Shown here: in pieces, positions 12,680 through 25,000 of the stretch | How the letters are laid out: each line of letters starts with the position of its first letter | How positions within the stretch are numbered: position 1 is the first letter of the stretch | From: Phoenix dactylifera | Lineage: Eukaryota; Streptophyta; Magnoliopsida; Arecales; Arecaceae | Assembly (NCBI RefSeq): GCF_009389715.1 | Contig: NW_024068263.1 | Coordinates: 1-64,000, forward strand | Reading direction: 5' to 3' | Length of the DNA stretch: 64,000 bases | Translations under genes and position numbers: made by a program | The notes under the pieces: generated by a model | Database searches by the model: none | What the model saw: the letters and a program-made list of their open reading frames with translations, nothing else | Told to the model about the DNA's origin: nothing

Positions 12680-14099
12680 CGAATACCCTAGTTAGGTCCA
12701 ACCATTAAATGATAGAGTTCAGTTTAATCAACTAATAGACGACCAAGTCCGAGTGTGGCTCGGCTCACCTGACCGCCTATTGAAGATACACTCAACTCAT
12801 CATCTATTGAATGACAATTCCAATGCTTGATAAGTACCAGACGTGTCGTGCCTCCAATAATTATCAAAATATTGGACCCATTATCACCCAACTTAATGGA
12901 AGGCTATGACCTAGTTATCCCCATAACCATTTCATTTTAAAAACCTAATAATTTTAGAGGATTTCATAATTAGGATAGATGAGAAGATCCGGTTAATCTA
13001 ATTTTTTCCACTGACTTTACCAAATCAGATTAGACTCAAACCGATTAAGGAGGCACCTAAATCAGTCTAACTAATTTTTCTTAAGGCATGGGTCGACTCG
13101 AATCATTAAGTGATCCAATCAAAATGTGATTGACCATGTCAGCAAGATAAGTAAGATCGGTGGAAGGGATATGCCATTAACTTGACAAAGACGAATCAGT
13201 GCGAGTAGCTCCCAATTAAAAACCACCGGTCAAGTCTGCCAAACTTACCTTAGACACCGACTAGTTAATCAATTTCGATTTGATCACTCAAATGACTCGG
13301 GCTCTACCTCTGAGCCTAAATCAAGTTCCATCTTGGTCTAATCAAAGACATGGAATTGATCAATCTACAACTATTGTATTTGACCTAGAGTTTTCTTGAT
13401 CTAATCTAGTTACTACTTAATTAGATTTGAACAATTAACTCTAATTAGACCATATTTGATTCTAACCCTAGGTCTAACCCAATCCTAAAAACTTGATTTG
13501 AGCTAACCCAAATGCTCCATGAATTATGCAATCGTCATTTAATTGAGTTACAATTCTAGATCTAGATTTTCATATCACTTATTTCTCAATTAAGTATAAA
13601 CTTATGAAAGTTCAAATCATTACATAATTCTTAATTACATATTAATTACAAAGTTTCAGTTCTTAAAACTTATTTTTCAGATCTGAGATGTGTAATTAAT
13701 CATGTTAAAATTCAGATTTAATTTATGTTTAAATCTTAAATGATTTATATTCATATATCACATATACAAACTAATATGAATTAACTCAAACAACATACAT
13801 CTTATATATTTATTTTTTATTTTTATTTTCAGATCTAATTTATTCTTTAAAATTAGAGATCAATTGAATCATTAATTTTATTTAGATCTAATCTAAATAA
13901 TATTATGATTTCAGATTTGTTTATGTTACAAATCTTAACACAAACATGCATCATATGCATTCAAAATTTCAGATCTAGTTAATCATGCATAATCAACAAT
14001 TAAATCAATCATAAAAAATACTTTAGATCTAATTTAAGCATGTTCATAATTTTAGATTTAGTTATAAGAATTAAAACATAAAAGTTTAAACACGAACCT
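12680..14099 (-). mobile_element. Copia leader, element A
   Basis: This is a non-coding minus-strand leader. Positions 12680-13737 align with element B's leader at 42538-43589 with only scattered differences. It ends at a primer binding site on the right and is cut by C's LTR on the left. No gag follows it inside the window. Confidence 0.75.
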
Positions 14100-14112
14100 G
14101 GCTCTGATACCA
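14100..14112 (-). promoter_or_regulatory. tRNA-iMet primer binding site, element A
   Basis: The minus strand reads TGGTATCAGAGCC, complementary to the 3' end of initiator tRNA-Met, one base from the LTR edge at 14114. Confidence 0.9.
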
Positions 14113-14113
14113 C

Positions 14114-16765
14114 TGAAAGTGAATCCTAGGTTCTTCGGTGTTAAGCATGCTGAAAATTTTTTTTAAAAAAAAATCATGGCTGAACCTGATCGGGTTGCCT
14201 ACGTACCTCTTTATAAGGGAGATCAAGCCATATGTAGTTCTTTTTAAGTTTCAAAAATATAGTAGAAAAATTGAATCAAATAATTTAATTCGTGCATGCT
14301 TATAAGATCAAATCTAGAAATCGGCACTGTAAGAATACATAGGATTATGCCGGAATCGTTTAAACAATTATGCTAAAACTTTATGCATGATTCACTATCA
14401 GATCTGGAAGTTGAACACTCTATTCTGATTAATCTCCGAATATCCATTGAATGGATTCTGGAAATAACTCCGTGAGGAGCCACAAAGGAGGGTAAAACCT
14501 TAGGGAATCTGACCTAGACCCTGACACCAAAATAAAAGATTGATGTAGGATTAATACCTTTTATGATGAATGAAACTTGTAGATCTGATCCTTGACTTCG
14601 CAGCCACGCACACAAATGGCCTCTATGAGAAGTACATGCGAAGTTCCTGAAGAGAACCAATCCTGTGGAAGTGCTAGCTTGCACAGAATTTCTTGAGGCT
14701 GAAATTTGATCTTCCCAACGCTATCAACTTTTGATCCGCCTTCTTGGAAGAATTTGAAGGAAAGGTTTAGAGAAATTGAAGAGGACTTAGATCTGATCTA
14801 AAGACACTTATCAGGGATCCCTAACAGCTATGGCAACATGAACTTAGTAGATGAACTAATGGCGAGTGGAAGGCTGATTTTTCTTTTCATGCATTAGACG
14901 TCTTCCCTTTTTTCTTCTTTTTTTCTTTCTTTTTTCCTTGAATTCGATCATCAGTTGATGGAGGTCCTTTTAATATTGCTCTCCCCTCTAACTTCATTCC
15001 AACATCCCATATTTGGGGAGGATTTTGTGGGGTTTTGAATTTTGAATTCAAAATTCAAGTTCCTGTGCTATCACATGATGAAGCTTGATCTAATCTAAAC
15101 CATTGATCATGTCATCACTTCCCTCTTTCAATTTCAAATTCCCATGCCCACAACCAGATTAGAGATTCATGTGGTGATTTTGTGGTGTTTAAATTCAAAA
15201 TTCAAACTTAATTAGAAGTGAGATAAAGATAAAGATGACATATGCCATGAAGAGAGAGAATTTGATCTTATCCAATTTTTTTCATGAATTTATCTCTCCA
15301 TGTCATCCCATCTGATGATGAAGGAGGTCCCTGATGTGTGCCACATGTCCCATGGTGCCATTAAATAAATTAAATTAATTTTTAGTCATATTAAAAATCA
15401 TGGATATGTGACATGCGGATTTCAAAATCCAAACAGTTTCAGATCAAATCCATTTAATTAAATATGTAACATGCGGATTTCAAAATCCAAACAGTTTCAG
15501 ATCAAATCCATTTAATTAAATTAAATCCTAACAATTAGGATGGTCCAATTATCTTGGGTTGAACCTAATTCAATTAGGTCAATCTCTAATTAAGTACAAA
15601 TTTATCTAATTTAATTTGGTCAACCTAAGTCCTCTTGATTCAGACCTAATCCAATCAGGTCAAAAATTCTGATTGAGCCCAGAATTCAATCCAATTCAAT
15701 TTGGCTCATCCTTAGTCCAATTACTGAATCAAATTGAGTTTATTAGTAATCTAATTACTAATTAATCCTCCAATAATTACTTTAATTATTTTAGAGGATA
15801 ATTTACCAATCGAATTGATCAAATTATCCCTGTATGATTCTCAATCATCTATCAGCCATCTTGATCAATCAGAAAATTTCTATGCGTGTGACCTCATAGG
15901 TTCGAACCTAAGTCGGTAGTATAGGAACGTCTTCCTACACTAATCGATGTGACCATCTAGCAATGGTACCCAACATCCGGATAGGCCGAATATATGCAAA
16001 ACAAATATTCTGGAACCCTGCACTATGGTTACTGTATAATTCAATTCCTTTGACTCCTAATGCCAGGATGACTTAGAGCTCACTATCAACCCTATAATTA
16101 GTACATCTATTATATGATTAATTTTAGATATCCCGTGACTCCTAACTGGGATTATCCTGGCCAAGATTTTGCTAAATTAATCACAAGACATTATCTCCAG
16201 TTTTCATGAGGGGTCAATTTCATCTTGACTCACAACTGACTACGCAAGTACTTGACTGCACCCAGTGACCTTTCGTCACTGAATTAGAAATTCAGGTAGT
16301 CCGGTACCAAAGTACAGTGAGTTGCTTGCTAGTCACAGGTTGCGGTCTCGGGTCAGAGGGCCAAACTTATACCTATATCCACTCGGAACATCTCTTGACA
16401 GTAGAGCGTTCCGAAATTAGTCACGTTCAGTAAAATGTACTCTTACACTTCACCTGTGTGGCATACCAGTGTCTCCACACTCCTTGGTTAAGAGAACAAC
16501 CAACGTACATATCACACAATGACCTAATCTCGATAATGCTATCGTCCTAGTAACAACATATCATTTGGTCGCGAATAAGTTTAAGGACTCAACGATAAAT
16601 CCTCCTTTATCATAACATAATTCCTAAGGACTTCATCATATAAGAGTTCATTTGAAGATGAAATGATGAATAATGCCAAATAATACTTTATTAATATGTT
16701 AATTCATTTACAAAATTCAATCATCAACATACTAACGATTGACATTTAGGATACAATTTCCAACA
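14114..16765 (-). mobile_element. Copia LTR shared by elements A and B
   Basis: On the minus strand it begins TGTTGGAAATTG at 16765 and ends ACTTTCA at 14114, 2652 bp. A polypurine tract and RNase H remnant (element B) adjoin the outer start, and a primer binding site (element A) adjoins the end. One LTR therefore serves as 3' LTR for B and 5' LTR for A. It differs in sequence from the Angela-type LTRs elsewhere in the window. It has no supported ORF. Confidence 0.8.
15413..15524. repeat. 58-bp tandem duplication inside the LTR
   Basis: Two nearly identical copies start with CATGCGGATTTCAAAATCC at 15413 and 15471. Confidence 0.85.
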
Positions 16766-16775
16766 ACTCCCACTT
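16766..16775 (-). promoter_or_regulatory. Polypurine tract, element B
   Basis: The minus strand reads AAGTGGGAGT immediately before the LTR start. This is the plus-strand priming site typical of copia elements. Confidence 0.8.
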
Positions 16776-17311
16776 AGCCTAAAGCCAATCGGCACAGTAT
16801 TTAATATCCATCTTCGACTTGTGTTCGTTGAATTCTTTGATGCCGAGGACTTTGAAAAATGGCTCAGCTAATTTTTTTTTTGGTGTCAATCTTCTGAAGA
16901 TCAATATCACCTCGTTCGACGATATCTCGAACTAGATGGTAGCGACGTAGAATATGCATCGTCTGCTGATGTGCTTTGGATTCTTTTGCTTGAGATATGG
17001 CTCCAGTATTGTCACAAAATACAGGCATTGGACCATCAACGGAGGGTATCACTCCAAGCTCGGTGATGAACTTCCACAACCATACAGCTTCCTTGGCGGT
17101 ATCAGATGTTGCGATGTATTCTGCTTTACATGTAGAATCTGCCACTTATGCTGCTTGTAACTCTTCCAGCAGATGGCCTGAGCCTTAAGAGTGAAGATAT
17201 ATCCCGACACTTGCTATCATCTTGATCTGACTGAAAATTTGAATCGGTATATCCCTCAAGTTTTAAGTCAGAATCACCGTAGACAAGGCACTTGCCTCTA
17301 GTATTTCTCAA
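16776..17311 (-). pseudogene. Copia RNase H remnant, element B
   Basis: Frames at 16864-17145 and 17126-17311 encode pieces of the copia RNase H domain. They include a CKAEYIA motif with AKEAVWL following, the FCDNTGAI motif, and a YTDSNFQSD segment from the front of the domain. The two frames differ, so there is a shift near 17130. The domain C-terminus toward the polypurine tract is also eroded. In the intact protein this domain removes the RNA strand during reverse transcription. Confidence 0.85.
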
Positions 17312-17338
17312 ATACTTAAGGATGGTTTTTACAACCTT

Positions 17339-18298
17339 CTAGTGGTTGCTACCTGGATCAGACTGGTATCTGCTCACTACTCCTAGTGAGTATGCCACGT
17401 CTGGTCTAGTACATGTCATGGTATACATTATAGATCCCACTGCCGAAGTATATTGAATTCTATCCATACTCTCTCTTTCTTGAAGGGCTGTCGGACAATC
17501 CCTCTTAGAGAGGTTAATTTCATGGCCCATCGAAAGATAGCCTTTCTTGGAATTAATCATACTAAACCTCTTTAGTATAGTATCAATGTATGTGGATTGG
17601 AATAATCCAAGCAATCTTTTAGATCTATCTCTATAAACCTTCATCCCTAGGATGTAAGATGCTTCTTCCAAATCCTTCATGGCAAATTGAGATGATAGCC
17701 AAACCTTTATTCCTTGTAATGCAGGAATGTCATTCCCGATTAGAAGAATGTCATCCACATACAAAATAAGAAATATAATAACTAAACTATTTACCCATTT
17801 ATAAATGCAAGATTTCTTTTCATTCTTCATGAAACCATACGATTTGATCACCTTATCAAATTATATGTTCTAACTCCGTGAAGCTTGCTTTAATCCATAA
17901 ATAGATTTTTGAAGCTTCCACACCATAGACTCATCTGCAGATCTAAAATCTTCAGGTTGCATCAGATACACCTCCTCTTCTAAATCTTCATTTAGAAAAG
18001 CGGCCTTTACATCCATTTGCTAGATTTCATAATCTAAATGTGCTGCTATCGCAAGCACAATCCGAATGGACTTGAGCATTACCACGGGAGAAAACGTCTC
18101 GTCATAGTCAATACCATAACATTGACGATATTCCTTGGCAACCAGATGGGCTTTATAGATCTCAACCTGACTGTCTGCTCCCCGTTTTCTTTTGAAAATC
18201 CACTTACACCCTATGGGTTTAATCCCTTCGAGTGGGTCAGCTAATGTCCATACATCATTGTCCTTCATAGTTTCCATTTCGGATTGTATGGCTCCAAG
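17339..18298 (-). pseudogene. Copia reverse transcriptase remnant, element B
   Basis: The minus strand holds the RVT_2 domain in two frames. The first half is 18020-18277, with GCKWIFKRKRG and YDETFSPVVMLKSIR. The second half is 17339-17851, with the catalytic YVDDILLIGND motif, YILGMKVYRDRSKRLLGL and TRPDVAYSLG. The region between them (17852-18019) carries the LNEDLEEEVYL-type piece but is interrupted by stops. Motif wording fits the Angela/Tork side of Ty1/copia, known from BARE-1 and relatives. Confidence 0.88.
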
Positions 18299-18655
18299 CT
18301 ATTTATCAGAGTTATACCTCTGCATTGCATCCATATAGGTGATCGGATCCTCATCGTTTTCATCAAGTTCAATAGGATCCCCATCCCGGACTAAGAAACC
18401 ATAGTATCTGTCTGGCTGACATGGTACTCTACCTGATCGTCTTATTTGTGCATCTAAAATAGGTTCTGAATTTGATGTAATCATTTTAGACTCAACTGGT
18501 TCAGTGGATGGTGTCGGATCTTCTACATGTTGAACTTTCCTAAGCTCAACATTAGAGCTTCTACTTCCTTCTTCAAGAAATTCTTTCTCTAAGAATATAG
18601 CTCTATTGCTTACGAACAACTTTTGTTCTTCAGCAAGGTAGAAATAATATCCATT
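18299..18655 (-). pseudogene. Copia integrase C-terminal and linker region, element B (left part)
   Basis: The frame from 18619 carries FVSNRAIFLEKEF, an acidic Ser/Pro-rich linker and the RSGRVPCQPDRYYGF box that precedes reverse transcriptase in copia polyproteins. The coding sense continues without a frame change across the SIRE insertion into 29764-30118, where a GYPKET motif sits at the junction. This shows both pieces come from one element. Confidence 0.85.
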
Positions 18656-18660
18656 AGTTT
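18656..18660. repeat. Target site duplication AGTTT (left)
   Basis: This is identical to 29759-29763 and flanks the 11.1-kb SIRE-type element. Confidence 0.9.
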
Positions 18661-18849
18661 TGTTGACCCCCTAATGGATTTTGATGAATACAAAACACTA
18701 GAGTATAGTTCCATTTATCTTAACAATATACTTGAGAATTTTAGGTGTTTAATTAAGAATATTGTTAAGAAATGTCTAGGCAAGTTCCCATAATTTTTAT
18801 GAATTTATTGAAGAATTTTTTAAGTTGAAGAAAACAGATCAGGGACAGC

Positions 18850-19440
18850 CGAGACGTCTCCGGTTTGTCCCAGAGATGTCTCTGGCACAAACAGGAAGAA
18901 CTGGCACGTCGGGAGACGTCCCCGGCACCTGGCGAGGCGTCTCGCAGGGTCGGAGTCGACTCTCTCAGTGGCGGCAGAAAGGCTGATTTCAAGAGATGCG
19001 CGCGATCCGTCTCCACAGGACGAGGAGTCGTCCCCGCAAGTAAAAAGCAGACTTCCCGAGTCGTCCCCGAGGTAGCGGAGTCGGCTCTCTCAGGGTATTC
19101 TAGAGGATGTCTTTTTCAGTGATAAGGCAGCGGAGACGTCCCCTGAAAGAGCGGAGTCGACTTTCTCAGAGAATTCCAGAAGACATGTTTTTCGGAGATA
19201 TAACGGCGGAGTCGTCCCCAAGGCAGCGGAGTCGTCCCCATGCAAAAAGCGCAAACAAGCCGAGACGTCCCCGTAAAGCACCGAGGCGACCCTCTCAGAA
19301 AAACAGAAAAACAAGGATTCAAACCGTTCATCATCGGAGTCGCCCCCGTAAAGCGCCGAGTCGACCCCAAACATCGTCAAAAGTAAAATCTTACAGCCGA
19401 GACGTCTCGCGATGAAGCGGAGACGTCTCCGGAGCGCCTG
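18850..19440 (+). promoter_or_regulatory. GAGACGTCTC / GAGTCGTCCCC motif array in U3
   Basis: About twenty degenerate copies of GGAG(A/T)CG(T/A)C(T/C)(C/T)C follow one another just upstream of the TATA box. Six contain the palindrome GACGTC and three the palindrome GAGTCGACTC. GACGTC is the C-box core bound by plant bZIP proteins; a role here is inferred. Confidence 0.6.
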
Positions 19441-19526
19441 GGACGCGACTGACAACTTTTGCAGGTTTGGTTTGAATTTCAAATCTCTTTAACTTTATCT
19501 CTAACGGCTATATTTGCTTTTTGGGC

Positions 19527-19534
19527 TATAAAAG
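19527..19534 (+). promoter_or_regulatory. TATA box of 5' LTR
   Basis: TATAAAAG in the context GGGCTATAAAAGGG. The same site is conserved at 29068-29075 in the 3' LTR. Confidence 0.8.
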
Positions 19535-20217
19535 GGAGCTCTTAAGTGCTTTCCAACAACTTCTCAAAAACCCAACACAAGATCATTCAAGAGAGAAGAA
19601 AGAAAAAGAGGTTCAAGGGAGTTAGTGCATTCAAGTGAAGAAATCAAGTGCCTTCAAGCTTTCCAAGTGATTTCGTGCTCAACTACTCTCTTCCGCTAGG
19701 CATTCAAAGCTCACATTCAAGCCAACGCGATCCACATCGGAAGAACCACCATTTCCCACGCTTCCAACGGCTAAAAGGGTTCTTCCGGTTCATTGTTTAT
19801 CATTGTTATATTTGCTTATTTAGAGCTTTCAAATCTTTTGTAAAACTTTTTCAATATTGTGCTTGTTCCAGTCAAGAGACTTGGAACAAGGGAAAGGCGT
19901 CCCAAGCCTAGGTGAAATTGGGGGTTTTAGGGTTCGTTGTTAGTCCGGTGTAAAACAACGAGTTGGGTAGTGCACTCGCAAAACTACCGTACTGTAATCT
20001 TGGATTATAGTGGAAATTCCCAAAGGTGCTTTGGGGAGTGGATGTAGGAGCAGTGGAAGCTCCGAACCACTATAAAAGCTTGTGTTTGCGTTTGTCTGTT
20101 TTCATATCTTTATTTTTACTTTAGCTCATACATTTGTGTGTTTTATTTTTAATTAGACAAAAAGTTTTAAAACACCCAATTCATCCCCCTCTTGGGTGAC
20201 CATCTCTGGGCAACAAG

Positions 20218-20229
20218 TGGTATCAGAGC
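20218..20229 (+). promoter_or_regulatory. tRNA-iMet primer binding site, element G
   Basis: TGGTATCAGAGC begins three bases after the LTR end, complementary to the initiator tRNA-Met 3' end. Confidence 0.95.
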
Positions 20230-20280
20230 GGGTGCTCTGTATATTTCTTGAAGACCTAACCGTCTTAGCTAAAGATCTAG

Positions 20281-22077
20281 ATGGCAACACCCTTCAACAA
20301 TGTTCCTGCTGAGGGGCAGGCAACCAATAGACCTCCACTCTTCAATGGGACAAATTATACCTATTGGAAGACTAGAATGAGGATCTTTATTCAAGCACAA
20401 GATTATGCCTTGTGGAGGGTTATAGTTAAGGGACCACAAGAACCATCTCACATGGTTAATGGCATTCAAGTTCCCAAACCTGAGGAGGATTGGGATGAGA
20501 ATGATAATAGGATGGTTCAACTCAACTCTAGAGCCATGAACTCATTAATTTGTGCTCTAGATGTGAATGAGTTCAATAGAGTTTCAACCTGTACTTCTGC
20601 CAAGAAAATATGGGATAGACTTGAAGTTACCCACGAGGGTACAAATCAAGTCAAAGAATCTAAAGTGAACATTCTAGTTCACAAATATGAGCTATTTAAG
20701 ATGGAACCCAATAAAACCATCACATGCATGTTCACACGTTTCACCGACATAATAAATGGTTTAAAGAGTTTGGGTAAATCTTATACTAATCAAGAACTTG
20801 TGAGCAAAATTCTCAGGTCTTTGCCGAAAGCTTGGGAAGCGAAGGTCACGGCGATTGTAGAAGCCAAAGACCTCAACACATTGGCACTCGAACAGCTATT
20901 GGGCTCATTGATGACGCATGAGCTGACAATGAAGCAACATGAAGAAGATGCGCCAAAGAAGAAGACAATCGCACTCAAGGCTACTTCGAGTGTGTGTGAA
21001 GAAGAAAGTAGTGAGAGTGAAGAAGAAAGCGAAGATGAGGACTTGGATTTAATAGTAAGGAAATTTAAGAAATTCATGAGAAGAAAGAAACCCTTCCCAA
21101 GAAAGAAGTTTGGAGGGAGAAATGATTGGGAAAAGGAAAAAGAAAAAGAAAGAGACCCAATCATATGCTATGATTGGAAGAGACCGGGACACATTCGTTC
21201 CGAATGCCCTCAACAAAAGAAGCACTTTGGAAAGAAGAAGAAGAAGGCATTGAAAGCAACGTGGGATGATAGTGACACATCCTCCTCCGAGGAAGAGAAG
21301 GAAGAAACCGCCAACTTGTGCTTCATGGCATTCGAAGATGACGAGGTATGTCAAAACTCAACTATAAATTTTACTTTAGAAGAATTGTATGAAGCTTTTC
21401 AAGAACTTATGAGTGATTGTAGTATGTTAGGAGCAAAGAATAAAGAATTAAAAGCCTCCAATCTAAAACTAAAAGATGATATTAAAAATCTATTGATTGA
21501 GAAAGAGAGCGTTGAAAATGTTAACACCATTGATCTAGAAAATAAAAATTCAAAACTTAGCATTGAAAATGAAACGGCAAAAACACTAATTAAGGAATTA
21601 AATCTAAAAGTAAAATTCCTACTCGATAATAATACCTCACTTGCACAACATGTTGAATCCCTTAAAAAGGATAAGGAAGAACTAGTTAAAGAAAATTTGA
21701 ATCTTAAGAATGAGGTACATAAGTACAAACCAATTGTTGAAAAATTTACACAAAGCTCTGAAAAATTAAGTCTTATTCTTTCAAATCAAAGAGCTGTTTT
21801 TAATAAAGCCGGATTAGGATATAAAACTAACAAGCAACAAAAGTATCTAAAGAATTTCTTTGTGAAAGCAAAAGATGTCAAAACTGAAAAACCTACATGT
21901 TTTCATTGTGGAAAAAGTGGACATAAAGCTTACTCTTGTATTCAAAGAAAGATCCAAACAAACAAGAGTACATTTGTAAAAGCTAAAAACATAACTAAAG
22001 TATGGGTGCCTAAGGGAACCAACTACACTAACCACGAAGGATCCAAGAAAACTTGGGTACCTAAGAGCTTCACATGA
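20281..22077 (+). CDS. gag: SIRE-type Gag polyprotein
   Basis: This 598-aa Gag would form the virus-like particle and bind element RNA. The first 60 residues hold the DUF4219-like start ([16 protein letters not shown]). Residues about 70-220 are the UBN2/retrotran_gag region. A Glu/Ser-rich acidic stretch follows, then a basic [11 protein letters not shown] segment, then a first zinc knuckle at about 298-311. A long predicted coiled coil rich in Leu/Lys/Glu/Asn spans about 360-500, and a second knuckle, [14 protein letters not shown], lies at about 541-554. The first knuckle reads [14 protein letters not shown]: the second Cys of CX2CX4HX4C is Trp, so it is probably non-functional. The start ATG lies 51 bases after the primer site and is the first in frame. 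The stop overlaps the pol frame as ATGA. Confidence 0.92.
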   Translation: MATPFNNVPAEGQATNRPPLFNGTNYTYWKTRMRIFIQAQDYALWRVIVKGPQEPSHMVNGIQVPKPEEDWDENDNRMVQLNSRAMNSLICALDVNEFNRVSTCTSAKKIWDRLEVTHEGTNQVKESKVNILVHKYELFKMEPNKTITCMFTRFTDIINGLKSLGKSYTNQELVSKILRSLPKAWEAKVTAIVEAKDLNTLALEQLLGSLMTHELTMKQHEEDAPKKKTIALKATSSVCEEESSESEEESEDEDLDLIVRKFKKFMRRKKPFPRKKFGGRNDWEKEKEKERDPIICYDWKRPGHIRSECPQQKKHFGKKKKKALKATWDDSDTSSSEEEKEETANLCFMAFEDDEVCQNSTINFTLEELYEAFQELMSDCSMLGAKNKELKASNLKLKDDIKNLLIEKESVENVNTIDLENKNSKLSIENETAKTLIKELNLKVKFLLDNNTSLAQHVESLKKDKEELVKENLNLKNEVHKYKPIVEKFTQSSEKLSLILSNQRAVFNKAGLGYKTNKQQKYLKNFFVKAKDVKTEKPTCFHCGKSGHKAYSCIQRKIQTNKSTFVKAKNITKVWVPKGTNYTNHEGSKKTWVPKSFT

Positions 22078-25000
22078 TCATTTTGCAGGTATGCCTTGCA
22101 GCCGAGAATAAAAAGAGAATGTGGTATCTTGATAGTGGTTGCTCAAGGCATATGACCGGTGACAAGAGTCTCTTCGTCACCTTGAAATCAAAAGAAGGAG
22201 GAGTAGTCACATTTGGAGACAATGCAAAAGGTCAAATCATTGGTGTTGGTAAAATCTCCATATCACCCTCCTCATTTATTGACAATGTATTGTTAGTTAA
22301 TGGACTAAAACATAATTTATTAAGTATAAGTCAATTTTGTGACAAGGGTTTTAAAGTATCATTTGAATCTTCACTATGCATAATTAGTAGTCCAGTTGAC
22401 AATGAGATCATACTTACGGGACATAGGCATGGAAATGTTTACATGGTAGATCTTGATGATCTCACCATGAAGGATGGCCAATGTCTTGTAGCCATGGATC
22501 CCAAAGTTAATGAGACTAGTTGGTTATGGCATCGTAGGTTAGGGCATGCTAGCATGGATTTAATTTCTAAATTGATTACAAAAGATCTAGTCAAAGGACT
22601 ACCAAAAATAGACTTTGAAAAGAACAAAATTTGTGCTGCATTCCAATTAGGAAAACAAACAAGAAGTTCTTTCAAGTCTAAGAACATAGTCTCAACATCA
22701 AAACCCCTAGAACTAATTCACATGGATTTGTTTGGACCCACTAGAACTGCTAGTTTAGGGGGTAAGAAATTTGGTCTTGTAATTGTTGATGATTTTTCAC
22801 GTTTTACATGGGTTTCATTTCTTGCACATAAAGATGAGTCCTTTCCCGCTTTTATCAAGTTTCATAATAGAATTTCGAATGAACTCAATCTTAAACTAAA
22901 AGCAATTAGGAGTGATCATGGTACCGAGTTTGAAAATCAGCACTTTGAAAAGTTTTGTGACGAAAATGGTATCAATCACAATTTCTCGGCCCCTAGGACA
23001 CCCCAACAAAATGGGGTGGTAGAAAGGAAGAATCGCACACTAGCAGATATGGCTCGTACCATGTTGTGCGAATCGGATCTACCAAAGTACTTTTGGGCTG
23101 AAGCAATAAATACTTCATGTCATATTCTAAACCGTGCTTTAGTTAGATCCATCTTAAAGAAAACACCTTATGAGTTGATGAAAAGTAAGAAACCAAATAT
23201 AAGCTATTTTCATGTTTTCGGTTGTCGCTGCTTTATTTTAAACAATGGAAAGGACAATCTAAGTAAATTTAGTGCTAAATCAGATGAGGGGATCTTCTTA
23301 GGTTATTCCTCATCTAGTAGAGTATACAGGGTCTTCAACAAGAGAACTCTCGTTGTTGAAGAATCCATTCATGTTGTTTTTGATGAAGCTAATGGAGATT
23401 CTTCAAGAAAAGAAGAAGATGGTGATGCAGGTATACTTAAAGACAGAATGAAGGAGTTCTCCATACAAGACAAACAACTTAAGGATGAAGTCAAGGAAGA
23501 TACAATTCAGCAAGATGAAGAAGATCAATCCCAAGCAACAAATCAAGATCTTCCGAGGGAATGGAGGTATGCACATGGTCATCCAAGGGATCTAATCCTT
23601 AGTGATCCCTCGCAAGGGGTAAGAACAAGATCCTCTCTAAGAAATACTAGTAATTATCTTGCTTTCGTTTCACAAATAGAGCCTAAATCACTAGAAGAAG
23701 CCGAAAAAGATGATAATTGGATGAATGCTATGCAAGAGGAATTAAATCAATTTGAAAGAAATCAAGTTTGGACTTTAATGAAAAGACCCCCTAATGTTTC
23801 AATTATAGGCACCAAATGGGTATATAGAAATAAACTAGATGAAGATGGAGTAGTAATAAGAAACAAAGCTAGGCTAGTGGCCAAAGGCTATAATCAGGAG
23901 GAAGGAATAGATTTTGATGAAACTTTTGCTCCTGTTGCTAGGTTAGAGGCTATTAGACTACTTTTGGCATATGCATGCTTCATGGACTTTAAACTCTATC
24001 AAATGGATGTAAAAAGTGCATTTCTAAATGGTTATATAATGGAGGAAGTTTATGTAGGACAACCTCTAGGCTTTGAAAACCACTTACATCCAGATTACGT
24101 CTATAAATTGCATAAAGCATTGTATGGGCTTAAGCAAGCTCCTAGGGCATGATATGAAAGATTAAGTAATTTTCTAATTGAAAATAAATTTAAGAGAGGA
24201 AATGTAGACAAAACCCTCTTCATTAAAAGAAAAGGAAATGACTTATTGCTTGTGCAAATTTATGTGGATGATATAATTTTTGGTGCTACTAATGATAGTC
24301 TTTGTCAAGAGTTTGCCAAGCATATGCAGGGAGAATTTGAAATGAGCATGATGGGTGAGCTCAACTTCTTCCTTGGGCTACAAATAAAACAATCAGAGGA
24401 AGGCATCTTCATCAGTCAATCCAAATATATCAAGGAAATGTTGGAAAAATTCAAGATGAAGGATGCAAAGGAAATTAGCACACCCATGGGCTCAAGTTGC
24501 AAGCTTGACAAAGATGAAAAAGGTAAAAGTATAGACTGCAAATTGTACAGAGGTATGATAGGCTCTTTACTTTACCTTACTGCTAGTAGGCCAGATATAT
24601 TATTCAGTGTTTGCATGTGTGCTAGATACCAAGCATGTCCTAAGGAATCACACTTGCGAGCTGTTAAAAGAATTTTTAGAAATCTAGTAGGGACATCTAA
24701 TGTAGGCTTATGGTATTCTAAACAATCTGACATAAATTTAATTGCTTATTCTGATGCTGATTTTGCCGGATGCAAACTCGACAGAAAAAGCACAAGTGGC
24801 ACATGTCAATTCTTGGGTGCTAATTTGGTTTCTTGGTTTAGCAAGAAACAGAATTCAGTCGCCTTGTCCACAGCTGAGGCTGAGTACATTGCAGCTGGAA
24901 GCTGTTGTGCCCAAGTTCTTTGGATTAAGCAACAACTTGAAGGCTTCGGTATCAAAATGGACAACATACCAATTAAATGTGATAATACAAGTGCAATCAA

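Larger units (their letters stand above)
18661..20215 (+). repeat. 5' LTR of SIRE-type element G
   Basis: It runs from TGTTGACCCC to CTGGGCAACA. A TATA box lies at 19527-19534, so transcription probably starts about 30 bases later. The U3 part holds a long GACGTC/GAGTCG motif array (18850-19440). Confidence 0.95.

Noticed and set aside
19090..19482. ORFs of up to 130 aa in the SIRE U3 (repeated at 28631-29023)
   Set aside because: They arise from translating the GAGTCG/GACGTC repeat array; long frames on both strands are expected from a repeat lacking stops.
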